From Triglochin maritima (taxonomy: Eukaryota > Streptophyta > Magnoliopsida > Alismatales > Juncaginaceae): a stretch of DNA of 64,000 nucleotides. Below the pieces are notes generated by a model. It was not told the DNA's origin and made no database searches. It saw nothing but the letters and a program-made list of their open reading frames with translations. The stretch's first letter is position 1. Each line of letters opens with the position of its first letter. The stretch is taken from NCBI GenBank assembly GCA_963682175.1, contig OY821791.1, forward strand, positions 19,372,542-19,436,541, read 5' to 3'. Shown here in pieces: positions 45,019 to 57,244 of the stretch. A program made the translations under genes and the position numbers.

Positions 45019-46567
45019 TGTTTAAACATTTTATTAATAACCGCAAGTGCACGGCCACGATGAAGCGGTGTCAAGTACGGGTCGATCCGCAGGGAGGTGA
45101 GTAGCCTCTGGTTTGTCAGAAATCAAGTGGTGAATAAAGGGAGAAAAAATGTGATTACGCTAAAGCTAAACTACACTATACTAGGAAGTAAGAAATGCGA
45201 AAGAAAACAACAAAAGATTGGAAATCATAAAGAGAAACCCCTAAGGGGTGGAGTGTGTGCACATATGAAGTGAAATAAGTGATATGTGTGTGTCTTGTGT
45301 GTCTTCATGCATAGGAAGTGTCTAAAGATGTGTCAAAACTTATCAATCCATTCACATAACGTATCGGCAATTACTACTTGATTAACATAAGATTTGGCTC
45401 AGCGTGAGAAGTGTCTAAAGATGTGACAAGACTCATCAAAAACCATAAACTCATTTGAAGAACAAAGGTAAGCATGGGAGGTGTCTAAATGTTATGGAAA
45501 AACTCAACAAAACAAAGTTTCTTCAATCAATCAAGCAAGCAACCACAAATACAAACACATAACTAACATGTAGCATATTCAACATGAAATTTCAGTCAAT
45601 AAACATTAGAAAACTAAGCATGGGAAGTGTCTAAATCTCATGGCAAAACCCATCAAAATTCCCCAACATGTGGATGATTAAAATACCCCCAATGAACATA
45701 CAAAACATGCAAGTCTACACAATCAAAAATTCATCAAACATCCAAACTTCACAATATATATGAACATCATCTCCACCCCCAAAGGGGATGGATCTACTCA
45801 CTACACATTATTCTAGCAATTAAACTAAAGAAGAAAGGAGACATTCTAACTAATTTAGCCTAAGATCAAAGAAACAAGACTAAGCTAAGCATGCATAAAA
45901 AGAGACAACATGAGAACGAAACAATGAAAAATTATTTTATTAAATGACTCACATTACTAGTAGCATTCTTCTCCACCTTGAGTTTTTGCTCCAAGGCTTA
46001 CTTCAAGTAGAGAGAATGCCACCAAACAATGACTGAATCAAAAGGAGGAGTACTATTTATAGCCATAGAAAAATGTAATCGTGGACAATCCCCCGATGTG
46101 GGACTAATAAAACCTTCCCAGAATACACATAAACACATAACCCATGTCCTGGAGAAACCGAGTCGGATTCGTAGATAGGTGGACCGCTAATTGGCGGTCA
46201 CTTTTTTCCGGATCCGACCCATTTTCGGATATGATCTTTATTTCTTCAATTCTTCACATGGGGTACACTCGGATCGGTTATAGGAGTGTCGACCCGAATC
46301 TAATTGCCAAAATACTCCTCATGATGGTGTGGAGTTTCTTCATTTGCTCATTGGTCCTTTGGGGTTACATTCTGGTCCTTCTCCCTTGCATCTTAGTCCC
46401 AAAGTCTCACAACTCAGTCTTTTTTCTTGCTTTTAGGTCCTTTTATGCTTCTTCTCCTCAATCCTGTTTATTCCAGAAACTCAAACATAAAACTCGTTAC
46501 GTAGCATTGCTTAGGTTCAAGATAATGGATATAAGACACAAATGAATGCATGAAATGATGTCAATCA
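45019..46567 (-). mobile_element. 3' LTR of H
   Basis: The plus-strand ends are TGTTTAAAC and TCAATCA (1549 bp). It is preceded in sense by the PPT GGTGTGGAGGTATT (46581-46568). It carries the palindrome ccgctaattggcgg (46184-46197), the USE-like motif and TATA, plus the U5 module at 45058-45100. Confidence 0.87.
46054..46104 (-). promoter_or_regulatory. USE-like element plus TATA box of the H LTR
   Basis: GTCCCACATCG (46104-46094, minus strand) and TATAAATA (46061-46054) are separated by 32 nt, as in A1 and A2. Confidence 0.6.
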
Positions 46568-47532
46568 AATACCTCCACACCTAACTTTTGCTAGTCCCGA
46601 GCAAAACAAAGAAAGAGAAAAATGTAAGAAAGGAAAAAGCATACGAAAAGCATGGAAATCCTAACTCACTTTCGTAGGAATCATGATTGTACTTAGCACG
46701 TTCAACAAGCCGTTAAACCTCCTTGTCGCCAAGGAGGAGGAGTGTTGTCTCCTGAGGGTTTTCAGCGGATATACCCACAAAATCCGAACATTGATGCATT
46801 ATTCAATCTAGAACTCGACTCGATGGACTCATTTTTGTCTATCATTGAACACGACTCTATATATGTAATCAGTCCACACACCTAGCCTAGTGAATCATTC
46901 GTGCAAGTTAATTAAAGACTTAAGTGCAAGACATGGACAACCTCAACATCCTCAAGTGATACAAAGTGTAACGTCCATTATGGTTCCTATTTGCATTACC
47001 ATTTTTTTCTTTTTGTTTCTTTTCTCATTTTTTTCTTCTTTTTCTTACTAGTTGGAGTGTCATTCTCCCAGGGTCGGGTTTCGTGCATCATTGCCTATGA
47101 GGACTTACACTATCACGTACACCTTTCCCCGAATCTCCACATAGGGCAATCCCTACCACCCGTGTAACAGGAGTTCGGTCGGTGCATCCCAAGTCAGATG
47201 ACTCGAGAGCACCAGGCACAAAGTCCTCCCAGACCTAATTTCTCGAGTGATAGGAGCCGTGCGAGAAGAGAGAACACCTACTCATTTATTATCTACACAT
47301 GAACCAAAACCCCTACACTTAATGTCTCACAACAAGATGTAAAGGGTCCTTGACTACAACAAACTTCCTTATATTAACAGACACGAATTATTGCCTCACT
47401 AGGTTCAGGGTGGATTTCTTTAAATGTTTGAGTACTGAAACCCTTTGATTACTCGCCCCCCGAGGGAAGACCGGAGTGCATCCTTACGACTCGATAAGAT
47501 CTAAAGCCAATATACTAGATATTCTAATGCAT
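46568..47532 (-). other. 3' internal tail of H
   Basis: Non-coding tail ending in the PPT. It contains the hairpin at 46718-46737 and a T-rich low-complexity run near 47005-47045. It is homologous to the tails of I (48908-49854), K (52138-53155) and J (about 56235-57244). Confidence 0.75.
46718..46737 (-). promoter_or_regulatory. GNRA-capped hairpin in the H tail
   Basis: In sense: CCTCCTTG, loop GCGA, CAAGGAGG. The 8-bp stem is perfect. Confidence 0.65.
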
Positions 47533-48907
47533 TGTTGAACGTTTTAATTATACCACAAGTGCACGGTGTCGGTGAAGACGTGGCAAATACGGGTCGTCCA
47601 CAGGGAGGTGAGCAACCTCTCGTTTTCACGAAATCAAGTGGCAACAAAGAGGGAAGAGAGTTTGATTATACTAATCTATCCTACACTAAACTAGGAAGTA
47701 ACACATGCACAAGCAAACAACAAGCGATGAATTAAGAAACTGAACTAAGAACTTGTTAAGTATGATGGAATCAGTAAGAGAGAGACCCCTTAGGGGGTGG
47801 AGTGACTACACATACACAATAAGGAGGTAAGAATGTTTTCCTATAAGCACAAGTGGAGGTAGTGTTTTCATGTATGGGAGGTGTCTACTTATCATGGCAA
47901 AACCCATCAATTAAATCACTAACCTATTTGATTAACATTCATAAACACAAGCTGGTTATTTAAGAAACTAAACAAGTATGGGAGGTGCCTTAAAACTTGT
48001 GGCAAAACTCATCTAGTGAAGTGTTCTATTCTAACAAGCAAGCGTGCATTCATATTAATCAACACATTTCAAAATAAAACATTCTTCCTTTCTTAATTGC
48101 ATATATAAGTATCATCTCCACCCCCCAAAAGGGGAGTGACTTTACTCACTAAACATTAAGCTAACTATTACACTAAGATAAGAAGACATATTAACTAAGC
48201 TAGATTTAATAAAAGACAATTAAACTAAACATGCAAAAACAATAAAAGAAGCACAAAACAAAGAAAACTTTATTGATTCAAGACTCACAATACTAGTAGC
48301 ATCTCCCCACTCGAGTTTCTTGCTTCAAGGCTTTCACTTCAATTAGGGAGAATGCCACAAAGCATGGAGTGATTACAATAGAAGGTGAAGAGTTCTATTT
48401 ATAGCCATAGAAAAAGGTAATCCGGGACAATCCCCCGGTATGGGACTAAACAAATACCAAAAATAGACTAAATACGCTTTAATACACAACCCACAAAAAA
48501 TCTCAGCGGATCCGGAGCAACCCGGACCGCCAATTCGCGGTCTACAGGATCCCGATCGGCCTGGGCCTTCGTCTGGGCTTTCCATGATGGTATTGTTTGT
48601 CTTTGATGCATTTACTTGACTTGTTGGAGCTCCGACCCGAATAGAATTGCCAAAATACTCCCCATGATTGTGTGAAGTTTTTTTTTGCTCATTGGTCCTT
48701 TGATCTTTCATTCAAGCCCTTTGATCTTGCATTTTGTCCTCTAGTCTTTCAACTCAGTCTTTTTTCCTGTTTTTGGGTCCTTTTATGCTTCTTCTCTTCA
48801 AACCTCTTTATTTCTGAAATTCAAACATAAAACTCGTCACGTAGCATTGTTTAGGTGAAAGATAATGGATATAAGATGCAAATCTAAGCATGAAATGATG
48901 TCAATCA
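47533..48907 (-). mobile_element. 3' LTR of element I, nested in H
   Basis: The plus-strand ends are TGTTGAACG and TCAATCA (1375 bp). It is diverged from the H LTR and closer to A2. It has a palindrome with one change (48537-48550, ccgccaattcgcgg). Its left edge abuts the H tail at 'aatgcat'. A diverged USE-like motif and TATA are present. Confidence 0.82.
48396..48446 (-). promoter_or_regulatory. Diverged USE-like element plus TATA box of the I LTR
   Basis: GTCCCATACCG (two differences from the consensus, 48446-48436) and TATAAATA (48403-48396) keep the 32-nt gap. Confidence 0.5.
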
Positions 48908-49854
48908 AATACCCCCACACCTAACTTTTGCTAGTCCCGAGCAAAACAAAGTAAGAGAAAAGCATTCGAAAAACAAGAAATCTTAACTCACTTTCGTAGG
49001 AATCACAGTTGCACTTAGCACGTGCAATAAGCCGTTAAACCTCCTTGTCGCCAAGGAGGAGCAGTGTTGTCTCCTGAGGGTTTTCAGCGGATACACCCAC
49101 AAAATCCGAACAAAGATGCATTAATCAATCTAGCTACACGACTCGTTGGACTTATTTTGTCGATCATGGGACGCGGTAATAATATGGGTCGACTCTATAT
49201 ATGTAATCGGTTCACACGCCTAGCCTAATGAATTATTCGTGAAAGTTAATTAAGGACTTAAGTGAAAGACATTGGAAACCTTAACTTTAAAGGTGATACA
49301 ATGTGTAAAGTCCATTAAGGTTCTTATTTGACTTTTTTTCTTTTCTTTGGAGCATTATATTCGTTGGTGTTTGATTTCCCAGGGTCGGCTTTCGTGCATC
49401 ATTGCCTATGAGGACTCACACTATCACGTACACCTTCCCCCAAATCTCTACAAAGGGCGATCCCTGCCACCCGTGTAACGGGAGTTCGGTCGGTGCATCC
49501 TAAGTCAGATGACTCGAGAGCACCAGGCACAAAGTCCCCTCAAACCTACTTTCCCGAGTGATAGGAGTCGTGCGAGAAGAGAGAACACCACTTATTCGCT
49601 TATCTACATGGGAACCAAAACCCCTACACTTACAGTTTCACAAAAAGAGTTTAAGGGCCCTTGACTATAACAAACTTCCTTATACTTACACACGAATTAT
49701 TGACTCACTAGGTTCAGGGTGGACTTCTTTAAATGTTTGGGTACTGAAACCCTATGATTACACGCCCCCCCGAGGGAATACCAGGGTGCATCCTAACGAC
49801 TCGATAAGACCTAAATCTAGTAAACTAGACATCCTAATGCATCATGTTCAAGAC
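48908..49854 (-). other. 3' internal tail of I
   Basis: Non-coding, with a PPT abutting the I LTR (reverse complement of 'aatacccccacacctaac') and a hairpin at 49040-49059. At about 49854 it joins abruptly to a partial H-type LTR, marking a deletion. Confidence 0.72.
49040..49059 (-). promoter_or_regulatory. GNRA-capped hairpin in the I tail
   Basis: Identical to the H hairpin: perfect 8-bp stem, GCGA loop. Confidence 0.65.
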
Positions 49855-50336
49855 AATAAAACCTTCCCAGAATACACATAAACACATAACCCGTGTCCTG
49901 GAGAAATCGGGTCGGATTCATAGATACGTGGACCGCTAATTGGAGGTCTTGGACCGCTAATTGGAGGTCACTTTTTCCTGAATCCGGCCCATTTTCGAAT
50001 ATGTTCTTATTTCTTCAATTCTTCACATGGAGTGCACTCAGATCGGTTATAAGAGTGTCGACCCGAATCTAATTGCCAAAATACTCCTCATGATGGTGTG
50101 AAGTTTCTTCATTTGCTGATTCGTCCTTTGGGGTTACTTTCGGGTCCTTCTCCCCTTGCATCTTAGTCCCCAAGTCTCACAACTCAGTGTTTTTTCTTGC
50201 TTTTAGGTCCTTTTATGCTTCTTCTTCTCAATCTTGTTTATTCTTGAAACTCAAACATAAAACTCGTTACGTAGCATTGTTTAGTTCAAGATAATGGATA
50301 TAAGACACAAATGAATGCATGAAATGTTGTCAATCA
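49855..50336 (-). mobile_element. Partial 5' LTR of H
   Basis: Matches 46107-46567 of the H 3' LTR, including a doubled palindrome (49933-49946 and 49954-49967) and the terminus TCAATCA. The part with USE, TATA and U5 is missing. The TSD ctaaa follows. Confidence 0.82.
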
Positions 50337-50758
50337 CTAAACTTCACCACTTGCATATCCAATTCCATATCAATATCCAAGTGTGCTCAAGTATAGAGTG
50401 TTAGTTAGATTGTGATTCCATCTCCATATTCAAAGAATCACCAAGTTGTAAAGCTTAGAGGAAGCTCCCTCTCGGATTGTGAGAGGAGACACGAGCGAGA
50501 CGAGGTTGTTCGCGAGGCTTGGAGTGGTAAACGACATTTATCTCGGCCCAGAATGGAGATCGGTTAGTGGAACCGTAAGCGAGGCTCGGGGGATCGAGCG
50601 GGGCTTGCGAGGAGGGCTAGGACCCGGGTGTGGGTGCCAAACCTCTCTAAACTACGGTGTCGTCGATTTTGTGGTTTGCACGTCTTATCTCTTAATCCTT
50701 CGATTAGTATTTTTAATTCCGCATTTATCTAGCGATTAGAGGGTCATAGATCCTAACA

Positions 50759-50951
50759 CATTTTACCACAGCTTTCTCATTTTATGCAATTTTAAATGCA
50801 ATTATGTCGTCACAGAGGCTCATTTTTGCAAAGCTTTCTTTAAAATTAATGATAGTTGAAATTATATTTTATTATTTGAGTCTGAAGAAGTGTGAATCTT
50901 TTCTTGTTTGTTTTTAGTAATCTAATAAACTTGCTAATATTGTAGTCTATT
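50759..50951. other. Short AT-rich host flank right of C2
   Basis: No repeat or coding was recognised. With T-rich runs it could be intron or intergenic sequence of the locus into which C2 and K/J inserted. Confidence 0.4.
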
Positions 50952-52137
50952 TGATTTTATTTTTTATTATTTCAATAAAGCTTTAACAACAAGTGCACGG
51001 TCGTCGGTGAAGATGGGGCAAGTACGGGTCGATCCACAGGGAGGTGTGTCGACTGTAGTATTTCAATAAGGCACAAGTGTATGTTGTGTTTTTTTATGCA
51101 TAGGAAGTACCTAATGGTTGTGGCAAGACTTATCATCCAAATCACCAACCTAGTTGATTAACATTCATAAACAACTTAGTTATTAAGAACCTAAACAATC
51201 AACGGAAGTACCTAATGATTATGGCAGAAATCATCAAGTTAAGTATTCTCCTTTAAACAAACAAGCATATACTTACATTCATCACATAAAGCAAAAGATA
51301 ACATTCATCTCATTCTTCATTACATGTATAAACATAAACTCCACCCCCAAATAGGATGAAACTTCTCACTACCCATTAATCTAACAATGATATTAAGAAA
51401 GGAACACATTCTAATTATACTACGATTAAGAAAATAAATTCAAGCTAAACATGCAAACATTAAAAGAGATAACATGAAGATAAAACTAGAAGAATTATTT
51501 TATTCATCACTCACACTACAAGTAGCATCTCTCCACTAGAGTTTTGCTCCAAAACTTTACTCTTACTAGAGGGAATGACCACTTAGCAAGGAGTATCTTA
51601 CAAAGGAGGAAGAAGTGTTCTATTTATAGTCGTCAAAAAGGCAACTGGGAACAATCTCCCAGTGTGGGACTAACGGAACATACCAAATATAGACTACAAC
51701 ATCATAATACACATCCAAGAGAAGTCAGTCGGATCCGTAGCAGAAGCCACCGCTAATTGGCGATATGGATTGCTCAGATTCGACCCGTTTTCAGATGATG
51801 TCTTAGTTGCTTCATTTCTTCACGTGGAGTGCACCCTAACCGGTTGTGGGAGTCCAGCCTGAACCTAATTATCAAAATACTCCTCATGAAGGTGTGGAGT
51901 TCTCAATTTGCTAATTTGTCCTTTTGGCTTGCATCCAGGTCCTTTCCTCTTGCACATAGGTCTATAAGTCTCACCGATCAGTCCTTTTTTCTCACGTTAT
52001 GGTACTTTTTGCTTCATCCCTCTTCTTTATTACCTAACTCCTAAAACACTACAAACAACAACTTGAGTAGCACAATATTGGGGTAAAATAAAGAATATAT
52101 AACATGAAAGCTTGTTAGTATGATATGCTACTAATCA
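50952..52137 (-). mobile_element. LTR of element K (J family), minus orientation
   Basis: The right end ctactaatca mirrors the J LTR start TGATTAGTAG. The left end is probably TGATTTTATT. It carries the U5 module (aagtgcacggtcgtcgg), palindrome ccgctaattggcga (51750-51763), USE-like motif and TATA. No convincing TSD was found. Confidence 0.72.
51621..51670 (-). promoter_or_regulatory. Diverged USE-like element plus TATA box of the K LTR
   Basis: GTCCCACACTG (51670-51660) precedes TATAAATA (51628-51621) with a 31-nt gap. Two changes at the 3' end of the motif. Confidence 0.45.
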
Positions 52138-53155
52138 AATACCCCTACAATTACATTTTGCTAGTCTCGAGCAAAACAAAGAAAAAGAAAAATGAAAGAA
52201 ATGAAAACATACGAAAAACTGGTCAATCCTAACTAACTTTCGTAGGAATCACGGTTGCACTTAGGATGTGCAAGAAGCCGTTAAACCTCCTTGTCGCCAA
52301 GGAGGAGGAGTGTTTTCTCCTGAGGGTTTTCAGCGGATATACCCACAAAATCCGAACATTGATGCATTATTCAACCTAGAAACTCAACTCAATAGACTTA
52401 TTTTTGTTTATCATTGGACGCGGTAATCCTACAGGCTGACTCACTATATGTATCAAGTCCACACACCTTGCCTAATGAATCATTCGTGCAAGTTAATTAA
52501 TGATTTATGTGAAAGACAAGAGCAACCTCAACATCCTCAAGTGATACAAAGTGTAAAGTCCCTTAAAATTCTTATTTGCATTACCATCTCTCTCTTTTTC
52601 TTTTTTTTTCTTTTTTTTACTAGTTGGTGTTTAATTCTCCTAGGGTCATGTTTCGTGCATCATTGCCTATGCGGACTTACACCTCATTGCCTATGCGGAC
52701 TTACACTATCACTCACACTTTCCCCCACATCTCCACATAGGGCGATCCCTACCACCCATGTAATGGGAGTTCGGTCAGTGCATCTCATGTCAAATGACTC
52801 GAAAGCACCAGGCACTAAGTCCCCTCAGACATAATTTCCCGAGTGATAGGAGTCATGCAAGAAGAGAGAACACCCTACTCACTTATTTCTTATCTACACA
52901 TGAACCAAAACCCCTACAGTTAAGGATTCACAAAAGGAGTTTAAAGGTCCCTGACTACGACAAACTTCCTTATACTAACAGACACAAATTATTTGACTTA
53001 CTAGAATCAGGATGGACTTCTTTATTTGTTTGAGTACTAAAACCCTATGATTACTCTCCCCCAGGTAAAACCGGGTGTAACCTTACGACTAGATAAGACC
53101 AAAATCCAATGTACTAGATATCCTAATGTATCAAGTTGAAGTCAATTTTGGGATA
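52138..53155 (-). other. 3' internal tail of K
   Basis: Non-coding tail with hairpin 52286-52305, homologous to the H and I tails. It runs up to 'gtcaattttggga', equivalent to the start of the J tail near 56235. It then meets plus-strand J gag head to head at about 53156. Confidence 0.7.
52286..52305 (-). promoter_or_regulatory. GNRA-capped hairpin in the K tail
   Basis: Perfect 8-bp stem CCTCCTTG/CAAGGAGG with GCGA loop. Confidence 0.65.
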
Positions 53156-55356
53156 CTTTTGAATTAATGGCTGAACATACCCTTGAGTAGGAAACCATGA
53201 GAGTTCCACCAGCCGCCAGATCTTCTGGTCGTGCTAGATCATACCAAGTTGAGCCAACCATCGCATCTAAGGCAAAAATTGTTGCTCTCATGCGTAGGAT
53301 TGAGAGTTTAGAGTTGGACTGAGCTCTTTAGCTTAGGTTGTTAATCAGGATATAGTGACTTGGAATATGCTTACGCACCAAGTGATACTGAGCATGCAAA
53401 TGCGATGTATCAACAACGGACCCTTAACGACCTGTATAGTCACTCTTACAACTCGGGATGACGAAACCACCCTAATTTCTCTTAGGGGCCTAGTGGGGGC
53501 CACAGTCCGAGTTCGCACGCTCAACCTTAACCCCCACCTTATCACCCTCCACGCCCATTGGCGACCTACCAACCCCCATAACAAAGGTCTCAGCCCCATA
53601 CTCACCAACCTCCTCAAGCCTCATCACCGGATTATTTTAACCAAACTCCACTACACCAGCGGTTTGACCCAAAGGGCCTCTCTATTGATCAAACCCTTCA
53701 AGCGTTCATGTAGAGCATGCAAAATTCATTCAAAACATTGGAAGTGCAAGTTAGCCAGTTGGCTCATCGACTCCATGAACGTGAGAAGAGTCAATCCTAA
53801 GTCAACCCGAGATGAATCCCCGGGATACCCAATCTCAAAGAAGTCCACTAGTGCCTCGAGCTACCTCTGAACCGACCCATCATGTTAATGTGATTCATAC
53901 TTTGACGTCTGGTAAGGAGGTGGACAACCAAATAGGGTTGCCTTCCTTGCAATCACCATCTCTTGGTGTCACTAGACCTACAGTGCTACCCACATCTATG
54001 AGGGAGCCAGATAGCGAGGTTCCCTCAACGAATACTTCCAGCAAGGAGCTTAATCCTGAGGTTCCTTCAACTTTTGTTTTAACAATGGGGCCAAACCCTG
54101 AGGTTCCCTTGTCTCATCATGTGTTAAAGGAATTAGAGTTTGAGGTTCAATCACAAGACACTTATGCCTCGAAGGAGCCTTTTCCTAAGCACCTGAAAAA
54201 GAGAACTTCAGATCATCATGACAAGAAGCTTGAGATCTTTCGGCAAGTTAAGGTGAACATTCCGTTGGAGGTAATTCAACAGATGCCACCTTATTCCAAG
54301 GTTCTCAAGGATTTATCCACCAAAAAGAGAATAACACATGTTCCCAAGAAAGCTGCTTCAAGGAAGTATGATATTATATCGTATTAATTTCCCCTATTGT
54401 AGTGATATTCCTTATGGTAACCCCATTCAGTAAGTAAATTAAGAGCTTGCAATAATGTGAGTTCATTGTTGGCACAACCCACGCAAGTCAAATACAAGGA
54501 CCCTGGTTGCCCTACTATTTCTTGTGTGATTGGTGAGGTGTCAATTCATCGAGCTTTATTGGACCTAGGTGCATCTGTCAATTTGCTGTCGTATTCGGTC
54601 TACGTCCACCTCGTTCTTGGAGACCTCAAACAAACAAAAACCAATCTTCAACTGGTTGATAGGTCAATGAAGAAACCGAGGGGCGTGGTGGAAGATGTTC
54701 TGATCAAAGTGGGTGAGTTAATTTATCCAGACAATTTCTTTGTTTTGGATATTGAACCTGTTCCAAACCCACTTGGACAAATTCCTGTTATTTTGGGGCG
54801 ACCATTTCTAGCGACTTCCAGTGTCTTGATCAATTGTCGTAATGGTCTGATGTGCTTGACATATGGTAGTCAGTGCGTTGATTTCAACATCTTCACTATT
54901 AAGAAGAAGTCAGGTGCTTTCGATGACCCTATTGAGGTCAACATTATCCAGGGCACGGATGAGATTGAAGTCGAAGACATCTTCAAGTATTTAAGAGAGT
55001 TGTTCGTTGGAGATCCTTCTGGTGGTGAAGATGTTTCAACTGGGCTGACTCAAGAATGTGCCTTACCTTTTGATCATGTGGCCTTTGAGCCACATCCTTT
55101 CGATTGTGTGGTTCTTGAGCCACAAGATACTATTTTTGTGGCCTCTGGGTCACCTGTTCTTCTCTCTATATCTGTTGAGGACCCAATGTGGGTTAAGAAT
55201 CTACCACCTGATACCCTACATTGCAAACAACCAGATAGAGAATCACCTCTCCTTCATGCCTCATATCTTTCTCATTCGCACGAGGCATCAAACGACCACA
55301 TGCTTATAAGGGTGTCAGGTGGTGAAGAAATTATGTTTCTAGACTTTGCCATCTAG
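53156..55356 (+). pseudogene. Gag-protease of element J, broken
   Basis: Fragments from WDTFELMAEHTLE (53159) through KAKIVALMRRIESLEL to LAHRLHERE are in shifting frames with stops. A cleaner part follows: 53812-54387 (KVNIPLEVIQQMPPYSKVLK) and 54457-55356 with the protease LLDLGASVNLL and ILGRPFLATSS. An insertion or replacement of about 95 bp at 54356-54450 interrupts the frame between VPKKA and NVSSLLAQ, introducing stops. The C-terminal part has repeated FEPHPFDCVVLEP-like phrases. No zinc knuckle was seen in this copy, and no RT follows. Amino-terminal gag is missing at the junction with K. Confidence 0.8.
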
Positions 55357-55916
55357 GCAATAAGTCCAGGTGTCACGTTGTGTGGATGAAATGATCCCGG
55401 TGCACCCAACTATTAGTTGGAGGGTATATATTGATGACCCTCAGCTTTGTCGCGGAATGGAAATTTATTTTTTTCCATTTCCTTTCACAGACCATGGTTT
55501 TGAGAGGCATGAACCACCATCGTTGGTTCATAAACCTCTCAATAATCCTCTTGTTTCTTATGTTGCGAGCCCATGCAGGTGCATTTCTGGCTCAAGAGAT
55601 GGTGGGTTCCCATTTGATGTTGCTTGACAAATGAAGATGAGAGTCCATTTTTGTACATAGTTATATTTGAAAAAAAACAAAACAAAACAAAAAAAGACTC
55701 CACAAGTGAGCACGAATTGTTGTGGGCCCCAACCCTTATGTATTTGGACCCCATTTGTTTCACGTATTTGTCTCCCTTATTAAGTAACTCACAAGTTTTG
55801 AGGGAAATTCGGGTTTTGTGTCCATCAACATGACTACAAAAAATTCCTTGTGCTTCAAAGTTTGGTGAGATCTTTACTTTTTCATGAAAAAATACATGTA
55901 GTATCATGCTTGCAAA

Positions 55917-55956
55917 CATTGAGGACAATGCATGAATTAAGTGTGTGTGGGGGGGG
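55917..55956 (+). promoter_or_regulatory. Internal PPT-like block of J
   Basis: CATTGAGGACAATGCATG followed by GTGTGTGTGGGGGGGG, matching 4004-4046 in B. Confidence 0.5.
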
Positions 55957-57076
55957 TGCTTAACATTTTTATATATGTGGAGTCACGTCTTTTTCACTTT
56001 GTTTTTTGTTTCTTTAGTGTGTATTGTTAGAGTCATGTTAGTTTGCTGCAATTTACATTGATATATCTATTTGCCATGATCCTTAGGCGACTTGTCTTCT
56101 TTTGCTTGCCTAGTGCCTTAAAATTTTCATTTCTTTCAAAATCGTCACGTGTTTGCGAAAGAAAATGTTTTGTGGAGTTTGCGTGTGTTTAGCATGTGCA
56201 AAACCGTTGAGAGGCAAAGTAAAAAGGAAGCTCCCAAAATTGACTTGAACATGATGCATTAGGATATCTAGTACACCGGCTTAAGGTCTTATCTAGTCGT
56301 AAGGATACACCCCGATTTTCCTTCGGGGGGAGAGTGATCATAGGGTTTCAGTACTCAAACAAATAAATAAGTCCACCCTGAACCTAGTGAGTCGAATAAT
56401 TTGTGCGTGTTATTATAAGGAATTTTGTCATAGTCACGGACTCTTAAACTCCTGTTGTGAAACCTTAAGTGTAGGGGTTTTGGTTCATGTGTAGATAACA
56501 AATAAGTGACTATGGTGTTCTCTCTTCTCACACGGCTCCTATCACTCGAGAAATTAGGTCCGAGGGGACTTAGTACCTGGTTCTTTCGAGTCATCTGACT
56601 TGGGATGCACCGACCGAACTCCCATTACATGGGTGGTAGGGATCGCCCCATGTGGAGATTTGGGGGAAGGTGTACATGATAGTGTAAGTCCTCATAAGCA
56701 ATGATGCACGAAACCCGACCTTGGGATAAATAAACACCAACTAGTAAAAAAATAAAATGAAAGAAAGAAGAACTAAAAGAAAAGAAAAGAAAAAAAAGGA
56801 ATACAAATAAGAACCTTAATGGACTTTAACACTTTGTATCACTTAACGATGTTAAGGTTGTGCATGTCTTTCACTTAAGTTCTCAATTAACTTGCATGAA
56901 TGGTTCCCTAGGTTAGGTGTGTAGACTGGAACATATATATAGTCTGTCCGTAGGATTACCGTGTCCAAGGATTGACAAAACTAGGTCCAATGAGTCGTGT
57001 TGCTAGATTGAGTAATGCCTCAATGTTCGTATTTTGTGGGTATATCTGCAAAAAACCCTCATGAGACACCACTCCT

Positions 57077-57096
57077 CCTCCTTGGCGACAAGAAGG
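57077..57096 (+). promoter_or_regulatory. GNRA-capped hairpin in the J tail
   Basis: CCTCCTTG, GCGA, CAAGAAGG: one mismatch in the stem, loop unchanged, about 135 nt before the PPT. Confidence 0.6.
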
Positions 57097-57244
57097 TTTA
57101 ATGGCTTATTGCTCTTGCTAAGTGTAATCATGATTCCTACGAAAGTGAGTTAGGATTTCCCAGTTTTTTGTATGTTTTGATTTCCTTTATTTTTCTCTTT
57201 CCATGTTTTGCTCAGGACTAGAAAACCGTAAGTGTGGGGGTATG

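Larger units (their letters stand above)
45019..50336 (-). mobile_element. Gypsy element H with nested element I, internally deleted
   Basis: The flanking TSD is perfect: ctaaa at 45014-45018 and 50337-50341. In the sense (minus) direction the order is partial 5' LTR, I tail, I LTR, H tail, H 3' LTR. No gag or pol remains. The PBS and 5' internal parts are deleted. Confidence 0.85.
40299..50758 (+). mobile_element. Sirevirus-like non-autonomous copia element C2
   Basis: This has the same organisation as C1: LTR, PBS, gag, multi-PPT, LTR. The 3' LTR is split by gypsy element H. The flanks read tattt (40294-40298) and cattt (50759-50763), a TSD with one mismatch. It has no pol. The left end lies about 446 bp from the transporter start codon, in divergent orientation. 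Confidence 0.88.
43911..50758 (+). mobile_element. 3' LTR of C2, split by gypsy element H
   Basis: The parts are 43911-45018 and 50342-50758, together 1525 bp against 1524 bp for the 5' LTR. H and one copy of TSD ctaaa lie between them. Confidence 0.9.
55357..57244 (+). other. 3' non-coding region of J with PPT
   Basis: About 1.9 kb without pol. It contains an A-rich run (55669-55695), a PPT-like block (55917-55956), the conserved tail from about 56235 and a hairpin (57077-57096). The PPT AGTGTGGGGGTATG (57231-57244) abuts the LTR. Confidence 0.72.
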
